Shown: positions 52,746 through 61,371, counted from the stretch's first letter. The stretch is DNA of 64,000 bases from Sulfitobacter geojensis (GCF_000622325.1 NZ_JASE01000005.1:1364001-1428000), one strand, 5' to 3'. Notes: generated by a model not told the origin, from the sequence alone. Numbers and translations are program-made.

Positions 52746-53515
52746 GTTTGCTGCAGGCCCGTGGCCTTACGCGCCGCTATAAACTTCCCCGCACGACGCT
52801 GTTCGGGGCACCACCGGTATTGACCGCTGTGGACGACATCAGCTTTGACATTGTCGCCGGTCAAACCCTTGGCGTGGTTGGTGAAAGCGGATCAGGAAAA
52901 TCCACACTGGCTAAGACGGCGATGGCGTTCGAGGCACCGGATGCGGGCCAGATCCTGTTTGAGGGGCAAGATATTCATGCGCTCGGGGCTGGCGATTTGC
53001 GCCGTTTGCGCCCCGATTTCCAGATGATTTTCCAAGACCCGTTCAGCTCGCTTGACCCGCGCCGCAAGGTCGGATGGTCCATCGCGGAACCCCTGCGTGC
53101 CATGGGCATCACGGCGCCCGAACGCGTGGCCGAAGCCTTTGAACAAGTCGGTTTGCATCCTGCTGACGCGGGTAAATACCCGCACGAATTTTCCGGTGGC
53201 CAACGCCAGCGCATCGCGATTGCGCGCGCCATCATCACCCGCCCCAAGCTGCTTATCGCGGATGAAGCAGTATCGGCGCTGGATGTCTCGGTGCAGGCGC
53301 AAATCCTTAATCTGTTGATGGATTTGCAGGACACGCTGGGCCTTGGCATCTTGTTCATCAGTCACGACCTGGCGGTTGTGGCGTCGATCTGCGACACGTT
53401 ATTGGTGATGCAGCGCGGGCGGGCACTGGAATACGGGCCTGCCGCTGATATTCTCAACACCCCAAGCCACGCCTATACCCGATCCCTCATCACTGCCGCC
53501 GGAGACACGCATTGA
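52742..53515 (+). CDS. ABC transporter ATPase, DppF type
   Basis: This 257-aa ATPase has Walker [10 protein letters not shown] (about 46-54), the Q-loop IFQDPFSSLDPR, signature FSGGQRQRIAIARAI, Walker B LLIADEAVSALDV and SHDLAVVASI. It lacks the C-terminal cysteine motif seen in its partner, ending soon after SHAYTRSLITAAG. The ATG at 52742 overlaps the preceding stop codon. Its stop overlaps the TTG start of the phosphoesterase gene. Confidence 0.92.
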   Translation: MSLLQARGLTRRYKLPRTTLFGAPPVLTAVDDISFDIVAGQTLGVVGESGSGKSTLAKTAMAFEAPDAGQILFEGQDIHALGAGDLRRLRPDFQMIFQDPFSSLDPRRKVGWSIAEPLRAMGITAPERVAEAFEQVGLHPADAGKYPHEFSGGQRQRIAIARAIITRPKLLIADEAVSALDVSVQAQILNLLMDLQDTLGLGILFISHDLAVVASICDTLLVMQRGRALEYGPAADILNTPSHAYTRSLITAAGDTH

Positions 53516-54318
53516 CCCGTTTTATCCATCTTACCGATTTGCATATTTCGCACCCAGACGCGAACGACCCCAAGGACAAGGGTACCAGCCGCGCAGCCCT
53601 GCAACGTGTGGTCGGGATCATTAACGCAATGGATCCGCAGCCGGAATTTGTGGTGGCCAGCGGCGATTTGACGAATATGGGGGACGTGGCGAGTTACGGG
53701 TTGGTGCGCGACCTGCTTGCGCCTTTGAAAGCGCCGCTTGTAATGGCCATGGGCAATCACGATTTGCGGGCCGGGTTCCGCGCCGTCTTTGGCGGGGATG
53801 AAGGGGATGCGCCCTATTTTCACGACACGCTGCACGGTGGGCTGCACGTTATCACGCTGGACACCAAGGTGCCCGAACGGGTGGCAGGGGCGATTTGTGA
53901 GACGCAATTTTCTTTTCTGGACGAGGCTTTGCAACGCCACGCAGATGTGCCCAAGCTGATCGTGATGCACCACCCGCCGCGTGTCGATGACGCAGGGCTG
54001 CCGTGGGGGACAATTGATCTGGACTCGACGCACCGGTTGGCCGAAGCGCTGAAGGGGCATGAAATCGCGGGTATTCTGTCGGGTCATATCCACATCAACC
54101 AAATTCATCATTGGCATGGCATCCCGATCTGCATCAACTCCGGTTTGGATTACACCATCGACCTGTTGGAGCGCCGTGATCTGCGCCTGCTTGAAGGCAC
54201 CACAATGGCGATTTGCGAACACCGCGCTTCCGGTCTGTCGGTCAGCTTTGTGCCGCTCAGCCCGGCGCAGCAGGATCTGGGCACAATTGATCGCGCCCGA
54301 TTACTGGCCTTCACATGA
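53512..54318 (+). CDS. CpdA-type metallophosphoesterase
   Basis: This 268-aa calcineurin-fold enzyme starts at a TTG overlapping the ATPase stop (TTGA). All metal-site motifs are present in order: LTDLHISH (D-x-H), ASGDLTNMG (GD), MGNHDLR (GNHD), MHHPPRVD (H) and GHIHINQ (GHxH). The pattern resembles class III cyclic nucleotide or glycerophosphodiester phosphodiesterases. In this operon it probably hydrolyses the imported phosphodiester or its product. Cytoplasmic; no signal peptide. Confidence 0.88.
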   Translation: MTRFIHLTDLHISHPDANDPKDKGTSRAALQRVVGIINAMDPQPEFVVASGDLTNMGDVASYGLVRDLLAPLKAPLVMAMGNHDLRAGFRAVFGGDEGDAPYFHDTLHGGLHVITLDTKVPERVAGAICETQFSFLDEALQRHADVPKLIVMHHPPRVDDAGLPWGTIDLDSTHRLAEALKGHEIAGILSGHIHINQIHHWHGIPICINSGLDYTIDLLERRDLRLLEGTTMAICEHRASGLSVSFVPLSPAQQDLGTIDRARLLAFT

Positions 54319-55064
54319 TGGACATGCCACGCCATATCGCCCTTCAGGGCAGCTATAACATCCGTGATCTAGGCGGATATGTTACCGCGCGCGGGACGCC
54401 CATCCCGCCACGCCGGTTTTTGCGCGCCGATTGCCTGCACCGCCTTGAACCGGGCGGGACCGACCACCTTGTTGGGGAGGGGCTGCGCTGTGTGATTGAT
54501 TTGCGTACCGGCAGCGAAGTGGCGAATGCACCCAGCCTTTTTGACGGGCTCACGGGGGTTGATTACGTCAACCTGCCGCTGTTTGACGATCTGTCCCCGA
54601 CCGCCCTTGCTGATGCGGGGGCCGCAGATCTGCACCCGTTGGTGCCGTTTTATATCAGGGCACTGGATACACGCAGTGGTGCCGTTCGCGATATCGTCAC
54701 GCATATTGCGCGGGTTTCCGACGGGGCGGTGTTGTTCAACTGCACCGCAGGCAAGGACCGCACGGGGATCATCGCGGCCCTGCTGTTGGGGGTGGCCGGT
54801 GTGTCAGAGGCAGAAATCATCGAGGATTACGTGCTGACCGAACAGATGATCCCCGATCTGGTCGCGGAATTCCTGTCGATCTCGCGGGCCAATGGCGGCG
54901 ATGTTGAACGCTACGCAACCCTGCTGCAAAGCCCCGCAGATACAATGGCGAAAATGCTGTCCCATATTCGGGAGCAATACGGCAGCGCCGCGGATTATCT
55001 GTTGCAAAGCGGTGTCGCCCGCCCCGATCTGTCGCGCCTGCAAGATCGCTTGTACGGCGGTTGA
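54315..55064 (+). CDS. tyrosine-phosphatase-like protein (DUF-type Cys phosphatase)
   Basis: This 249-aa protein has the Cys phosphatase loop NCTAGKDRTGI (C-x5-R, C about 139). Upstream is SYNIRDLGGYVTARGTPIPP...RADCLHRL, the signature of bacterial tyrosine-protein-phosphatase/phytase-like family members (IphP-type). Downstream the block EDYVLTEQMIPDL is present. It should remove phosphate from a small molecule or from phosphotyrosine. The ATG overlaps the phosphoesterase stop (ATGATGG). It is the last gene of the ABC operon. Confidence 0.88.
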   Translation: MMDMPRHIALQGSYNIRDLGGYVTARGTPIPPRRFLRADCLHRLEPGGTDHLVGEGLRCVIDLRTGSEVANAPSLFDGLTGVDYVNLPLFDDLSPTALADAGAADLHPLVPFYIRALDTRSGAVRDIVTHIARVSDGAVLFNCTAGKDRTGIIAALLLGVAGVSEAEIIEDYVLTEQMIPDLVAEFLSISRANGGDVERYATLLQSPADTMAKMLSHIREQYGSAADYLLQSGVARPDLSRLQDRLYGG

Positions 55065-55072
55065 GTGCGACG

Positions 55073-55882
55073 TTAGGACCGCCAGCCCAACAGGCGCTTT
55101 TCGATTTGCCCGATGGCCATGCTCAACGCGACACCAAGCACCGAAAGAATGGCAACGCCGGCAAACAGCCGTTCCAGATCGTACAGCGATCCGGCCTCCA
55201 GTATGTAGGCCCCGATCCCGTATTCTGCGCCCAGCATCTCGGCGGCGACCAAAAGGATAATCGCGATCGACAGCGAAATGCGCAGACCCGACAGGATGCC
55301 GGGCATGGCCCCGGGCAAAACGATTTTGCGCACGATCGAGAACCACGACAGGCCGAAACTTTGACCCATGCGGATCAGCGACCGATCAACGTTATCCACC
55401 GCGCCATAGGTCGCGACGACAGTGGGGGTGAAAGTGCCAAAGGCAATCAGCGCATATTTGGATGCCTCGTCAATGCCGAACCAGATTACAAACAAGGGCA
55501 ACAGGGCGATTTTTGGAATTGGAAAAATGGCCGCGACCAAAGGGATCAATCCGGCGCGCACATAAGAGAACAAGCCGATCATCACGCCAACGACAATGCC
55601 CAGAGACGCCCCGATGGCCGCGCCAACGGCCAGTCGCGTCAAGGACGGAACGAGGTGTTTGAACAATAGCCCGCTTTGCCAAAGCTCCCCGAAGGTCGCA
55701 AGCACATCTGACGGGCGGGGCAGGGTCAGCGCGGTGATCCATCCACTGCGTGTCCCCCATTCCGCGAGGACAATCAGCACGACAAACACCGCCACGCCGG
55801 CAAAACGCCGCGGCTTCGGGGCAAATCCGCCGCCGCGAAACCGGACCTCGCGGGCCGTGTGCTCGGTCGACATATCAGACAT
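55073..55882 (-). CDS. NitT/TauT-type ABC transporter permease
   Basis: This 269-aa permease has about six spans and the family loop ALIAFGTFTPTVVATYGAVDNVDRSLIRMGQSFG, followed by VLPGAMPGILSGLRISLSIA. It belongs to the SsuC/TauC-type permeases for nitrate, taurine, sulfonates or thiamine-precursor-like solutes. The start at 55882 is preferred (MSDMSTEH), overlapping the ATPase gene end; 55873 is the alternative. Convergent with the phosphatase gene, with an 8-nt gap. Confidence 0.9.
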   Translation of the reverse strand: MSDMSTEHTAREVRFRGGGFAPKPRRFAGVAVFVVLIVLAEWGTRSGWITALTLPRPSDVLATFGELWQSGLLFKHLVPSLTRLAVGAAIGASLGIVVGVMIGLFSYVRAGLIPLVAAIFPIPKIALLPLFVIWFGIDEASKYALIAFGTFTPTVVATYGAVDNVDRSLIRMGQSFGLSWFSIVRKIVLPGAMPGILSGLRISLSIAIILLVAAEMLGAEYGIGAYILEAGSLYDLERLFAGVAILSVLGVALSMAIGQIEKRLLGWRS

Positions 55883-56642
55883 CCAGCAATTCCTCATCCG
55901 CTGCGCGGGCTTCTTCGCGCATCAACTCCCACAGGTGTTTCTGGGTCTGTTCAAGGCGGGGGTCCCCGTGGCTGCGCTCGGCCAGAGGCATGTCAATCTC
56001 GACAACCTCGCGGATCTGGCCGGGTCTGCGGGATAGCACAACGATACGATGCCCAAGGCGCACGGCCTCTGCCAGATTATGGGTGACATAAGCGGCGGTG
56101 AAAGGTTGGCGCGTCCACAGGGCGATCAGATCGTCCATCAGCAATTCGCGGGTCTGGCTGTCCAGTGCGGACAGGGGTTCATCCATCAACATCACCGCAG
56201 GGTTCACCGCCAGGGCCCGCGCAATTGCGACCCGTTGTTTCATTCCGCCGGACAGCTGACGCGGCAAGGCGTCGCGAAAATCGCTGAGCTTGGTGCGGGC
56301 CAGAACATCGGAAATGATCGCATCCGCATCTGCGCCCCTGATCCCGTGATCTTCAAGCACCAGCGAAATATTGCCCCGCACGGAGCGCCACGGCAGCAGG
56401 GCAAAGTCCTGAAAAATATAGGTGAGCGGGTTCAGGCAATCAGCTGGCGGCGTTCCAAGCTGCAAAATACGCCCCGAGGCGGGTCGTTCCAGCCCGCCGA
56501 TCAGCCGCAAAAGTGTGGATTTCCCGCAACCGGACGGCCCGACCAGACAGACAATCTGCCCTGCGGGAATATCCAGAGAAATGTCGCGCAGAACTTCGGT
56601 GTCGCCATAGAAGTGGCTGATCCCGTCCAGACGGATATCCAT
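55875..56642 (-). CDS. NitT/TauT-type ABC transporter ATPase
   Basis: This 255-aa ATPase has Walker A GPSGCGKST (about 35-43), FQDFALLPWRSVRGNI at the Q-loop, signature LSGGMKQRVAIARAL, Walker B VMLMDEPLSALD and the switch VTHNLAEAV. It energises uptake with the adjacent permease and binding protein. It is followed by the permease with an 8-nt coding overlap. Confidence 0.92.
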   Translation of the reverse strand: MDIRLDGISHFYGDTEVLRDISLDIPAGQIVCLVGPSGCGKSTLLRLIGGLERPASGRILQLGTPPADCLNPLTYIFQDFALLPWRSVRGNISLVLEDHGIRGADADAIISDVLARTKLSDFRDALPRQLSGGMKQRVAIARALAVNPAVMLMDEPLSALDSQTRELLMDDLIALWTRQPFTAAYVTHNLAEAVRLGHRIVVLSRRPGQIREVVEIDMPLAERSHGDPRLEQTQKHLWELMREEARAADEELLDV

Positions 56643-56673
56643 AATGCAGCTGACCTATTCTCGTCTTGAAACA

Positions 56674-56702
56674 GGCTGGCCACGCATAACGGGCGGCCAG
56701 CC
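56674..56702 (-). promoter_or_regulatory. intercistronic hairpin after the NitT/TauT binding-protein gene
   Basis: An 8-bp stem (GGCTGGCC with GGCCAGCC) with a 13-nt loop lies 12 nt past the binding-protein stop on the minus strand and 31 nt before the ATPase start. Like the one at 49982-50004 it probably protects the upstream message. Confidence 0.5.
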
Positions 56703-56714
56703 ATTGAGACGCTC

Positions 56715-57734
56715 TTATGCTTCGAAAGTGTCCACGTAGCTGGTATCGACAAGCGTATCGAGCGTGATGCTTTCATCGACCAGACCTTCGGACTGAAACC
56801 AGCCAAGCTGATCCTGAACCGATGCCACGTTCATCTTGGCACCTTCGTTCAGGCGCATTGTGCCGTTGATGATCGAGGGGGCCGCCTTTTCGCGCGGACG
56901 GTCAGTGTAGACATATTTGTGGATCAGATCGACCATGGCATTCACGCCATCCTCGCCGCCGGATTTGTCGATCATCGCCGAATTGTAATCGCTGACCCCT
57001 TTGCCAAAACCACTCAGGAAGGCCGCGGTTTGATCGCGTTCATCTGCGGCATTCTTGGCCGAGGTAAAGACGGTGGTGACCTGATAGTTCGGCAGGTAGT
57101 CAGAGACGTTACCGATGATATGCACCGCACCGGATCCTGCCAGCGGCTTGGCGATATGGGGGACGATGGACCATGCATCAATCTGGCCGGTTTTCAGCGC
57201 ACCAATGATCGCACCCACTTTTTGCAGCGGCTTGAATGACATCTCGATGCCTTCGGCCTGTGCCACCTTGGACCCCATGTAATGAAAGGACGAACCGGCA
57301 GTGGAAATTCCGAAAGATTTGCCCGCCAGACCGGCCGGCGTTGTGACGCCCGCCTTGAATGCAGCATCAGAGGCGAGAATTTTTTGCCCGTCGATGCCCG
57401 GTTCTTCGCTCAACGCGCCGCCGATGACTTTGATCGCGCCCTTGTCGGCCAGCGACACAAGTCCGCCGGAAATCGCCGTTACCGCGTAATCCACATCACC
57501 CGAGGCAATCGCGACCGCCATCGGTTGCGCTGCTTGGAAAAAGCGCAATTCGACATCAAGACCGGCCTCTGCGAAATAGTTGCGTTCTACGGCGATGAAA
57601 CTGCCGGAATGCGACGTAAAGCGCAGTGCGCCAACAACGATCTTTTTGTTTTGCGCAATCGCAGGGGCTGCAAGCCCCGTGGCCGCCGCCGCGCCGATCA
57701 GGCCCAATGTGTGGCGTCTGTTAAAGTTGATCAT
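56715..57734 (-). CDS. NitT/TauT-family ABC substrate-binding protein
   Basis: This 339-aa periplasmic protein starts with a twin-arginine-like signal (NFNRRHTLGLIGAAAATGLAAPAIAQ), then KKIVVGALRFTSHSGSFIAVERNYFAEAGLDVEL. The core IASGDVDYAVTAISGGLVSLADKGAIKVIGG is typical of the SsuA/TauA/NMT1-like family. The substrate (sulfonate, nitrate or thiamine precursor) cannot be told from sequence. It is the first gene of a three-gene ABC unit and has a TTTTGCAAAA palindrome 65-76 nt upstream. Confidence 0.9.
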   Translation of the reverse strand: MINFNRRHTLGLIGAAAATGLAAPAIAQNKKIVVGALRFTSHSGSFIAVERNYFAEAGLDVELRFFQAAQPMAVAIASGDVDYAVTAISGGLVSLADKGAIKVIGGALSEEPGIDGQKILASDAAFKAGVTTPAGLAGKSFGISTAGSSFHYMGSKVAQAEGIEMSFKPLQKVGAIIGALKTGQIDAWSIVPHIAKPLAGSGAVHIIGNVSDYLPNYQVTTVFTSAKNAADERDQTAAFLSGFGKGVSDYNSAMIDKSGGEDGVNAMVDLIHKYVYTDRPREKAAPSIINGTMRLNEGAKMNVASVQDQLGWFQSEGLVDESITLDTLVDTSYVDTFEA

Positions 57735-57798
57735 GCTATCCTCCCAGATTGATCACGGCGTCCTGTACCGATGGCACGCGCGCCCTATCCGCAATGTT

Positions 57799-57810
57799 CT
57801 TTTGCAAAAG
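57799..57810. repeat. 12-nt palindrome CTTTTGCAAAAG
   Basis: This perfect palindrome lies 65-76 nt upstream of the minus-strand binding-protein start, within a 207-bp gap. It is the third example in the window of a palindrome with TTTTGCAAAA core. Confidence 0.55.
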
Positions 57811-57895
57811 CAGCATCTTGGCCGCGCCCCCGCATGGCGTGCAAGGTAACAGGTTGGTTTTGAACTGCAATGCTGCTTGCGGCTTGCCGTAAGCG

Positions 57896-57936
57896 GGGGC
57901 CACAGGCCGGCGCGTCACGCACCGCTCTGTGGCCCC
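57896..57936 (-). terminator. GC-rich hairpin after the SDR gene
   Basis: A perfect 10-bp stem (GGGGCCACAG with CTGTGGCCCC) with a 21-nt loop starts 6 nt after the SDR stop on the minus strand. It is a likely terminator of the oxidoreductase-SDR unit; T-tract is absent. Confidence 0.6.
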
Positions 57937-57941
57937 TCACG

Positions 57942-58784
57942 TCAGGTTTTCTTGCGATCATCCACGATCTTCATCAAAGACATATCGCTTTGCCCCAGCT
58001 CGAATGCGGCAAAGGGGCCGCCCTGCAACATGGTGCCGGGATCGGTTGGATCGGCGGCGCCGGCTTCGGCCAGAATTGCCTCGGCAAATTGTTCGGCGTT
58101 GTCTTTCGGGCGATACCCCAGAAACGAAGCTTTGTGATTGTCCACCGGTGCACGGTCATTGTTGGACACGCCATAGACCACGCTGAACCCGACGACAGGT
58201 GTATCAATTGCGCGGCTGACCAACTGGATCAGGTCGTCATAGGACAACCATGACCCCAAAGCGCGCGGATTGGTGACCTGAGCGGCAGAAAGGATGCGCA
58301 GGTGAACGGATTCCATCTGGCGCTTTTCCCAGTACATCCGGCCCAAATCTTCGGTGAAACATTTGGCCAGACCGTAAAACGTGTCAGGGCGGTGGGCGAC
58401 TTCGGTGTCGATGAATTCAGTCTTGGGGTACATGCCGACCGCGTGGATCGAGCTGGCATAGACCACCCGTTTCACGCCGTGCTGAAAACCGGCTTCCCAG
58501 ATATTATAGCTGCCGACAAAATTTGGCCCCAACATTTCCTCGAAGGGGCGTTCGTCTACGATGGCACCGAAGTGCACAACCATATCCGCGCCTTCAAGGA
58601 TCGCGTGAACCTCGTCGAATTTGGCGACATCCGCCTGAACAAAGCGCTCGCCGGGGTAAAGCGTGCCGATGTCATCCACGATGTCGGTGCTGACCAGTTC
58701 GTCACACATCTTGCTCAGCGGTTCACGCAGGTAAGACCCAAGCCGTCCTGCGGCACCCGTCAATACAAGTTTCTTCAGTTTCAT
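57942..58784 (-). CDS. NAD-dependent SDR, uronate-dehydrogenase-like
   Basis: This 280-aa extended SDR has the Rossmann loop LTGAAGRLGSYL (8-19), HFGAIVDERPFEEMLGPN, the Ser of the active site in YASSIHAVGMYP (about 109-120), and YxxxK as Y137-x3-K141 (FYGLAKCFTED). Features such as HAVGMYP and GSWLSYDDLIQL fit uronate dehydrogenases, which oxidise D-galacturonate or glucuronate to aldarolactone. A related sugar dehydrogenase is possible. The ATG is at 58784. It lies 24 nt after the FAD oxidoreductase gene on the same strand. Confidence 0.82.
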   Translation of the reverse strand: MKLKKLVLTGAAGRLGSYLREPLSKMCDELVSTDIVDDIGTLYPGERFVQADVAKFDEVHAILEGADMVVHFGAIVDERPFEEMLGPNFVGSYNIWEAGFQHGVKRVVYASSIHAVGMYPKTEFIDTEVAHRPDTFYGLAKCFTEDLGRMYWEKRQMESVHLRILSAAQVTNPRALGSWLSYDDLIQLVSRAIDTPVVGFSVVYGVSNNDRAPVDNHKASFLGYRPKDNAEQFAEAILAEAGAADPTDPGTMLQGGPFAAFELGQSDMSLMKIVDDRKKT

Positions 58785-58808
58785 CCTATCATTCCTCAAT
58801 TAGCGCGA

Positions 58809-60011
58809 TCAGATCACGGCTTTTTCCATGAATTTTTGTTGGTTTTCTATGCGGTCATAGCCAAAGGGGGCAAGGTCCAGCGTACGGTATTCGCCATGCG
58901 CAATTTGTTCGGCAATGCCGCGCCCCATGGCGGGGGATTGTTGCAGGCCATGTCCCGAAAAACCGTTGGCAAAGACAAAGTTGCTGACCTTTGTATGTCG
59001 CCCGATCACCGCGTTCTGGTCAAATGTGTTATAGGCGTAATGACCGACCCATTCGTTGATCACCTTGACCTGCTCAAAGGCGGGCACGCGGGTTGCGATG
59101 ATAGGCCAGACCTTTTCCTGCCAGAGGCTGTGATCAAATCCGAAATCATCGGGGGCCACATCGGGGTCTTCATCCGGCGGGCAACCGGCCAGATAGTATT
59201 TGCCTTCCGAACGCATATGCACCCCTGACGGATCAATTGTCAGCGGCAGGTCGCGGTCCAGCGGGTTGGCGGCGTCAAAGATAAATGTATAGCGTTTGCG
59301 CGGCCGCACCGGCAGGTCGATCCCCGCCATCCGCGCAGTCGCTACCGCCCGCGGACCTGAGGCATTGACCACGCTCCCGCAAGAAATCGTGTCACCCGAT
59401 TTCAGGGTGACACTGTCCACCCCTGTGCCGGCCGCATTCAGGGTCATGCCCGTCACTTCGTCGTGGATATATTCCACACCGTTGCGCCGGGCCATGCGTT
59501 TGAACCAGTCAAACATTGTGCCCCCGTCAAAATATCCTTCGTCGACAAGGTTGTGGTTGGCGGCCAGCACATCGTCCAATTGGTAAAATGGATATTCTGC
59601 AGCGATTTCAGCAGGCGTCATGTGGCGGGTATGGGCCCCCTCGGCCGCTTGTATCGCCTGACTTTCGCGCAAAGTTTGTGCAAATTCGGGCGTGTCTGCC
59701 AGATAAAGATACCCATAGCTCTGCAACACAAGTTCGGGCACCTCGGGGTCATCCCCCATAAAGCCACGAAAGCCTTTGATGAATTCAGCACCAAAACGCG
59801 AAATCTGGATATTCAACCGGTTGGAAAACTGCTGCCGGATGCAGGAATTCGTGTGGCTGGTCGAGGCAAATTCATAGGTCGGATCGCGTTCGACTACCAG
59901 TATACGCCCGTCAAACCCCTGCATCTGGGTCAGCCACCACGCGACAGAGGAGCCATAAATAGCCCCGCCAATGATCACAACGTCATAGTTTTTATGTGCG
60001 GCGTTTCCCAT
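58809..60011 (-). CDS. FAD-dependent oxidoreductase (DAO/sarcosine-oxidase-like)
   Basis: This 400-aa protein has the FAD loop VVIIGGAIYGSSVAWWL (about 11-27) in which a standard GxGxxG reads GGAIYG. A DAO-type core follows with SHTNSCIRQQFSN, GGTMFDWFKRMARRNG, VNASGPRAVATA, and the C-terminal FANGFSGHGLQQSPAMGRGIAEQI (the second FAD motif). It should oxidise an amino or hydroxy acid such as sarcosine or an N-methylated amine. It starts a unit with the SDR gene. Alternative: FOXRED1-like. Confidence 0.88.
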   Translation of the reverse strand: MGNAAHKNYDVVIIGGAIYGSSVAWWLTQMQGFDGRILVVERDPTYEFASTSHTNSCIRQQFSNRLNIQISRFGAEFIKGFRGFMGDDPEVPELVLQSYGYLYLADTPEFAQTLRESQAIQAAEGAHTRHMTPAEIAAEYPFYQLDDVLAANHNLVDEGYFDGGTMFDWFKRMARRNGVEYIHDEVTGMTLNAAGTGVDSVTLKSGDTISCGSVVNASGPRAVATARMAGIDLPVRPRKRYTFIFDAANPLDRDLPLTIDPSGVHMRSEGKYYLAGCPPDEDPDVAPDDFGFDHSLWQEKVWPIIATRVPAFEQVKVINEWVGHYAYNTFDQNAVIGRHTKVSNFVFANGFSGHGLQQSPAMGRGIAEQIAHGEYRTLDLAPFGYDRIENQQKFMEKAVI

Positions 60012-60087
60012 GAATCCCCCTTGATTCTAATTCCTGTCCAGAACGGTCTATCGCGGCGATGCGATCTGCGTAAAGCTCTGTGAACGC

Positions 60088-60699
60088 TCAGGGATCAAAT
60101 GGGGTGTTCAGCGCATGTTCGACCATGAACAACCGATCTTGGCCGTAAAACATATCGCCCTCAACGAAATAGGTCGGAGAACCGAAGACCGAACGCGCGA
60201 TTGCTTCTTCGGTGTTGGCGCGATGCTGTGCCTGTATCTCTTCGCTTTTGGCCGCCTGCAACAGCGCGGCACCGTCCAGACCTGTTTCGCGGGCCAGTTC
60301 CGTCAATACGGCAGCATCGGCAATATCCGCATCGTCGCGCCAATGGGCCTGCAAGATCGCGCGACTGAGCGCGCTGGCATCTGCACCTGCAGCGATGATC
60401 GCACCATTGGCCAGTGTCAGCGGATTATCATGAAACGTCGGACGGTGCCGCACCATTGGCAAATCGCGAAGCTGCGCCCAACGCACCATCTCGCGGCCAA
60501 AGAAATAGTCGATATGCGCCTGTGTCCGCTCCTTGAACCCGCGGCCACCTGCCGCCGCCATGACCGGCGCGAAATCGAAAGGCCGGTGAATGATCTTCGC
60601 GCCAGTTCGGGTCGCGATCCGGTCCAGTTCCCATGCACCGAGATAAGCATAGGCCGAATGGGCTGAGTAGAAATACTCAATGGTTTTTGATGTTTGCAT
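60088..60699 (-). CDS. DsbA-family 2-hydroxychromene-2-carboxylate isomerase-like protein
   Basis: This 203-aa thioredoxin-fold protein begins TIEYFYSAHSAYAYLGAWEL, the position where isomerases have a serine/aspartate rather than DsbA CxxC. FGSPTYFVEGDMFYGQDRLFMVEHAL is the cis-Pro and C-terminal signature. Family members use glutathione to isomerise 2-hydroxychromene-2-carboxylate in aromatic degradation; other GST-kappa-like roles are possible. The ATG at 60699 follows AAAGGACTGAC. It is divergent from the ECF sigma gene. Confidence 0.88.
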   Translation of the reverse strand: MQTSKTIEYFYSAHSAYAYLGAWELDRIATRTGAKIIHRPFDFAPVMAAAGGRGFKERTQAHIDYFFGREMVRWAQLRDLPMVRHRPTFHDNPLTLANGAIIAAGADASALSRAILQAHWRDDADIADAAVLTELARETGLDGAALLQAAKSEEIQAQHRANTEEAIARSVFGSPTYFVEGDMFYGQDRLFMVEHALNTPFDP

Positions 60700-60825
60700 G
60701 TCAGTCCTTTCTGATTGGCAGCATCTAAACAGGCAAGCGCCGGCGGTGAAAGGGCATTGACTTCGCACTATACTGCCTCAAGTTTAACGCCAGACTGTAT
60801 CGCGCAAGGGCGGAGGCATCGCGAC

Positions 60826-61371
60826 GTGACAGACCGCGAGGAGATTGAAGAGCTGATCGCGCGCGTGGCCCTTAAGGACCGTGCCGCATTCGAGATGCTT
60901 TACGATCGGGTCAGTGCGAAACTCTTTGGGGTTTGCTTGCGTGTCTTGTCCAAACGGGCAGCGGCCGAGGATGCGATGCAGGACACATTTGTAAAAATCT
61001 GGAACAACGCAGATCGCTACCGTGCGAACGGTTTATCGCCGATGACATGGCTGATCACGATTGCGCGCAATACATCGATCGACCGGCTGCGGGCGCGCAA
61101 GAAGGGCCAGCAGGATATTGACACGCCGGGGCTGAACCTGATCGCCCCCGGTCCTTCGCCGGAACAGGCCGCAATCGCGGCTTCCGAAGCGAACCGGTTG
61201 ACCGGATGTCTTGACCAACTGGCAGAGGACCGCGGATCGGCCATTCGCGGCGCTTACCTTGAAGGGCTGACCTATGCCGATCTGGCGGCTAAATTCGACG
61301 TGCCTTTAAACACCATGCGCACGTGGTTGCGCCGCGGATTGATCGCGCTGCGCGATTGCATGAGCGCATGA
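60826..61371 (+). CDS. ECF-family RNA polymerase sigma factor
   Basis: This 181-aa protein has sigma region 2 (about 20-85, MLYDRVSAKLFGVCLRVLSKRAAAEDAMQDTFVKIW, with ...MTWLITIARNTSIDRLRARKK) and region 4 (about 125-178, LDQLAEDRGSAIRGAYLEGLTYADLAAKFDVPLNTMRTWLRRGLIALRDCM). The GTG start at 60826 follows GGGCGGAGGC. It overlaps the anti-sigma gene by 4 bp and so forms a coupled sigma/anti-sigma pair. The promoter it reads is unknown. Confidence 0.92.
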   Translation: MTDREEIEELIARVALKDRAAFEMLYDRVSAKLFGVCLRVLSKRAAAEDAMQDTFVKIWNNADRYRANGLSPMTWLITIARNTSIDRLRARKKGQQDIDTPGLNLIAPGPSPEQAAIAASEANRLTGCLDQLAEDRGSAIRGAYLEGLTYADLAAKFDVPLNTMRTWLRRGLIALRDCMSA

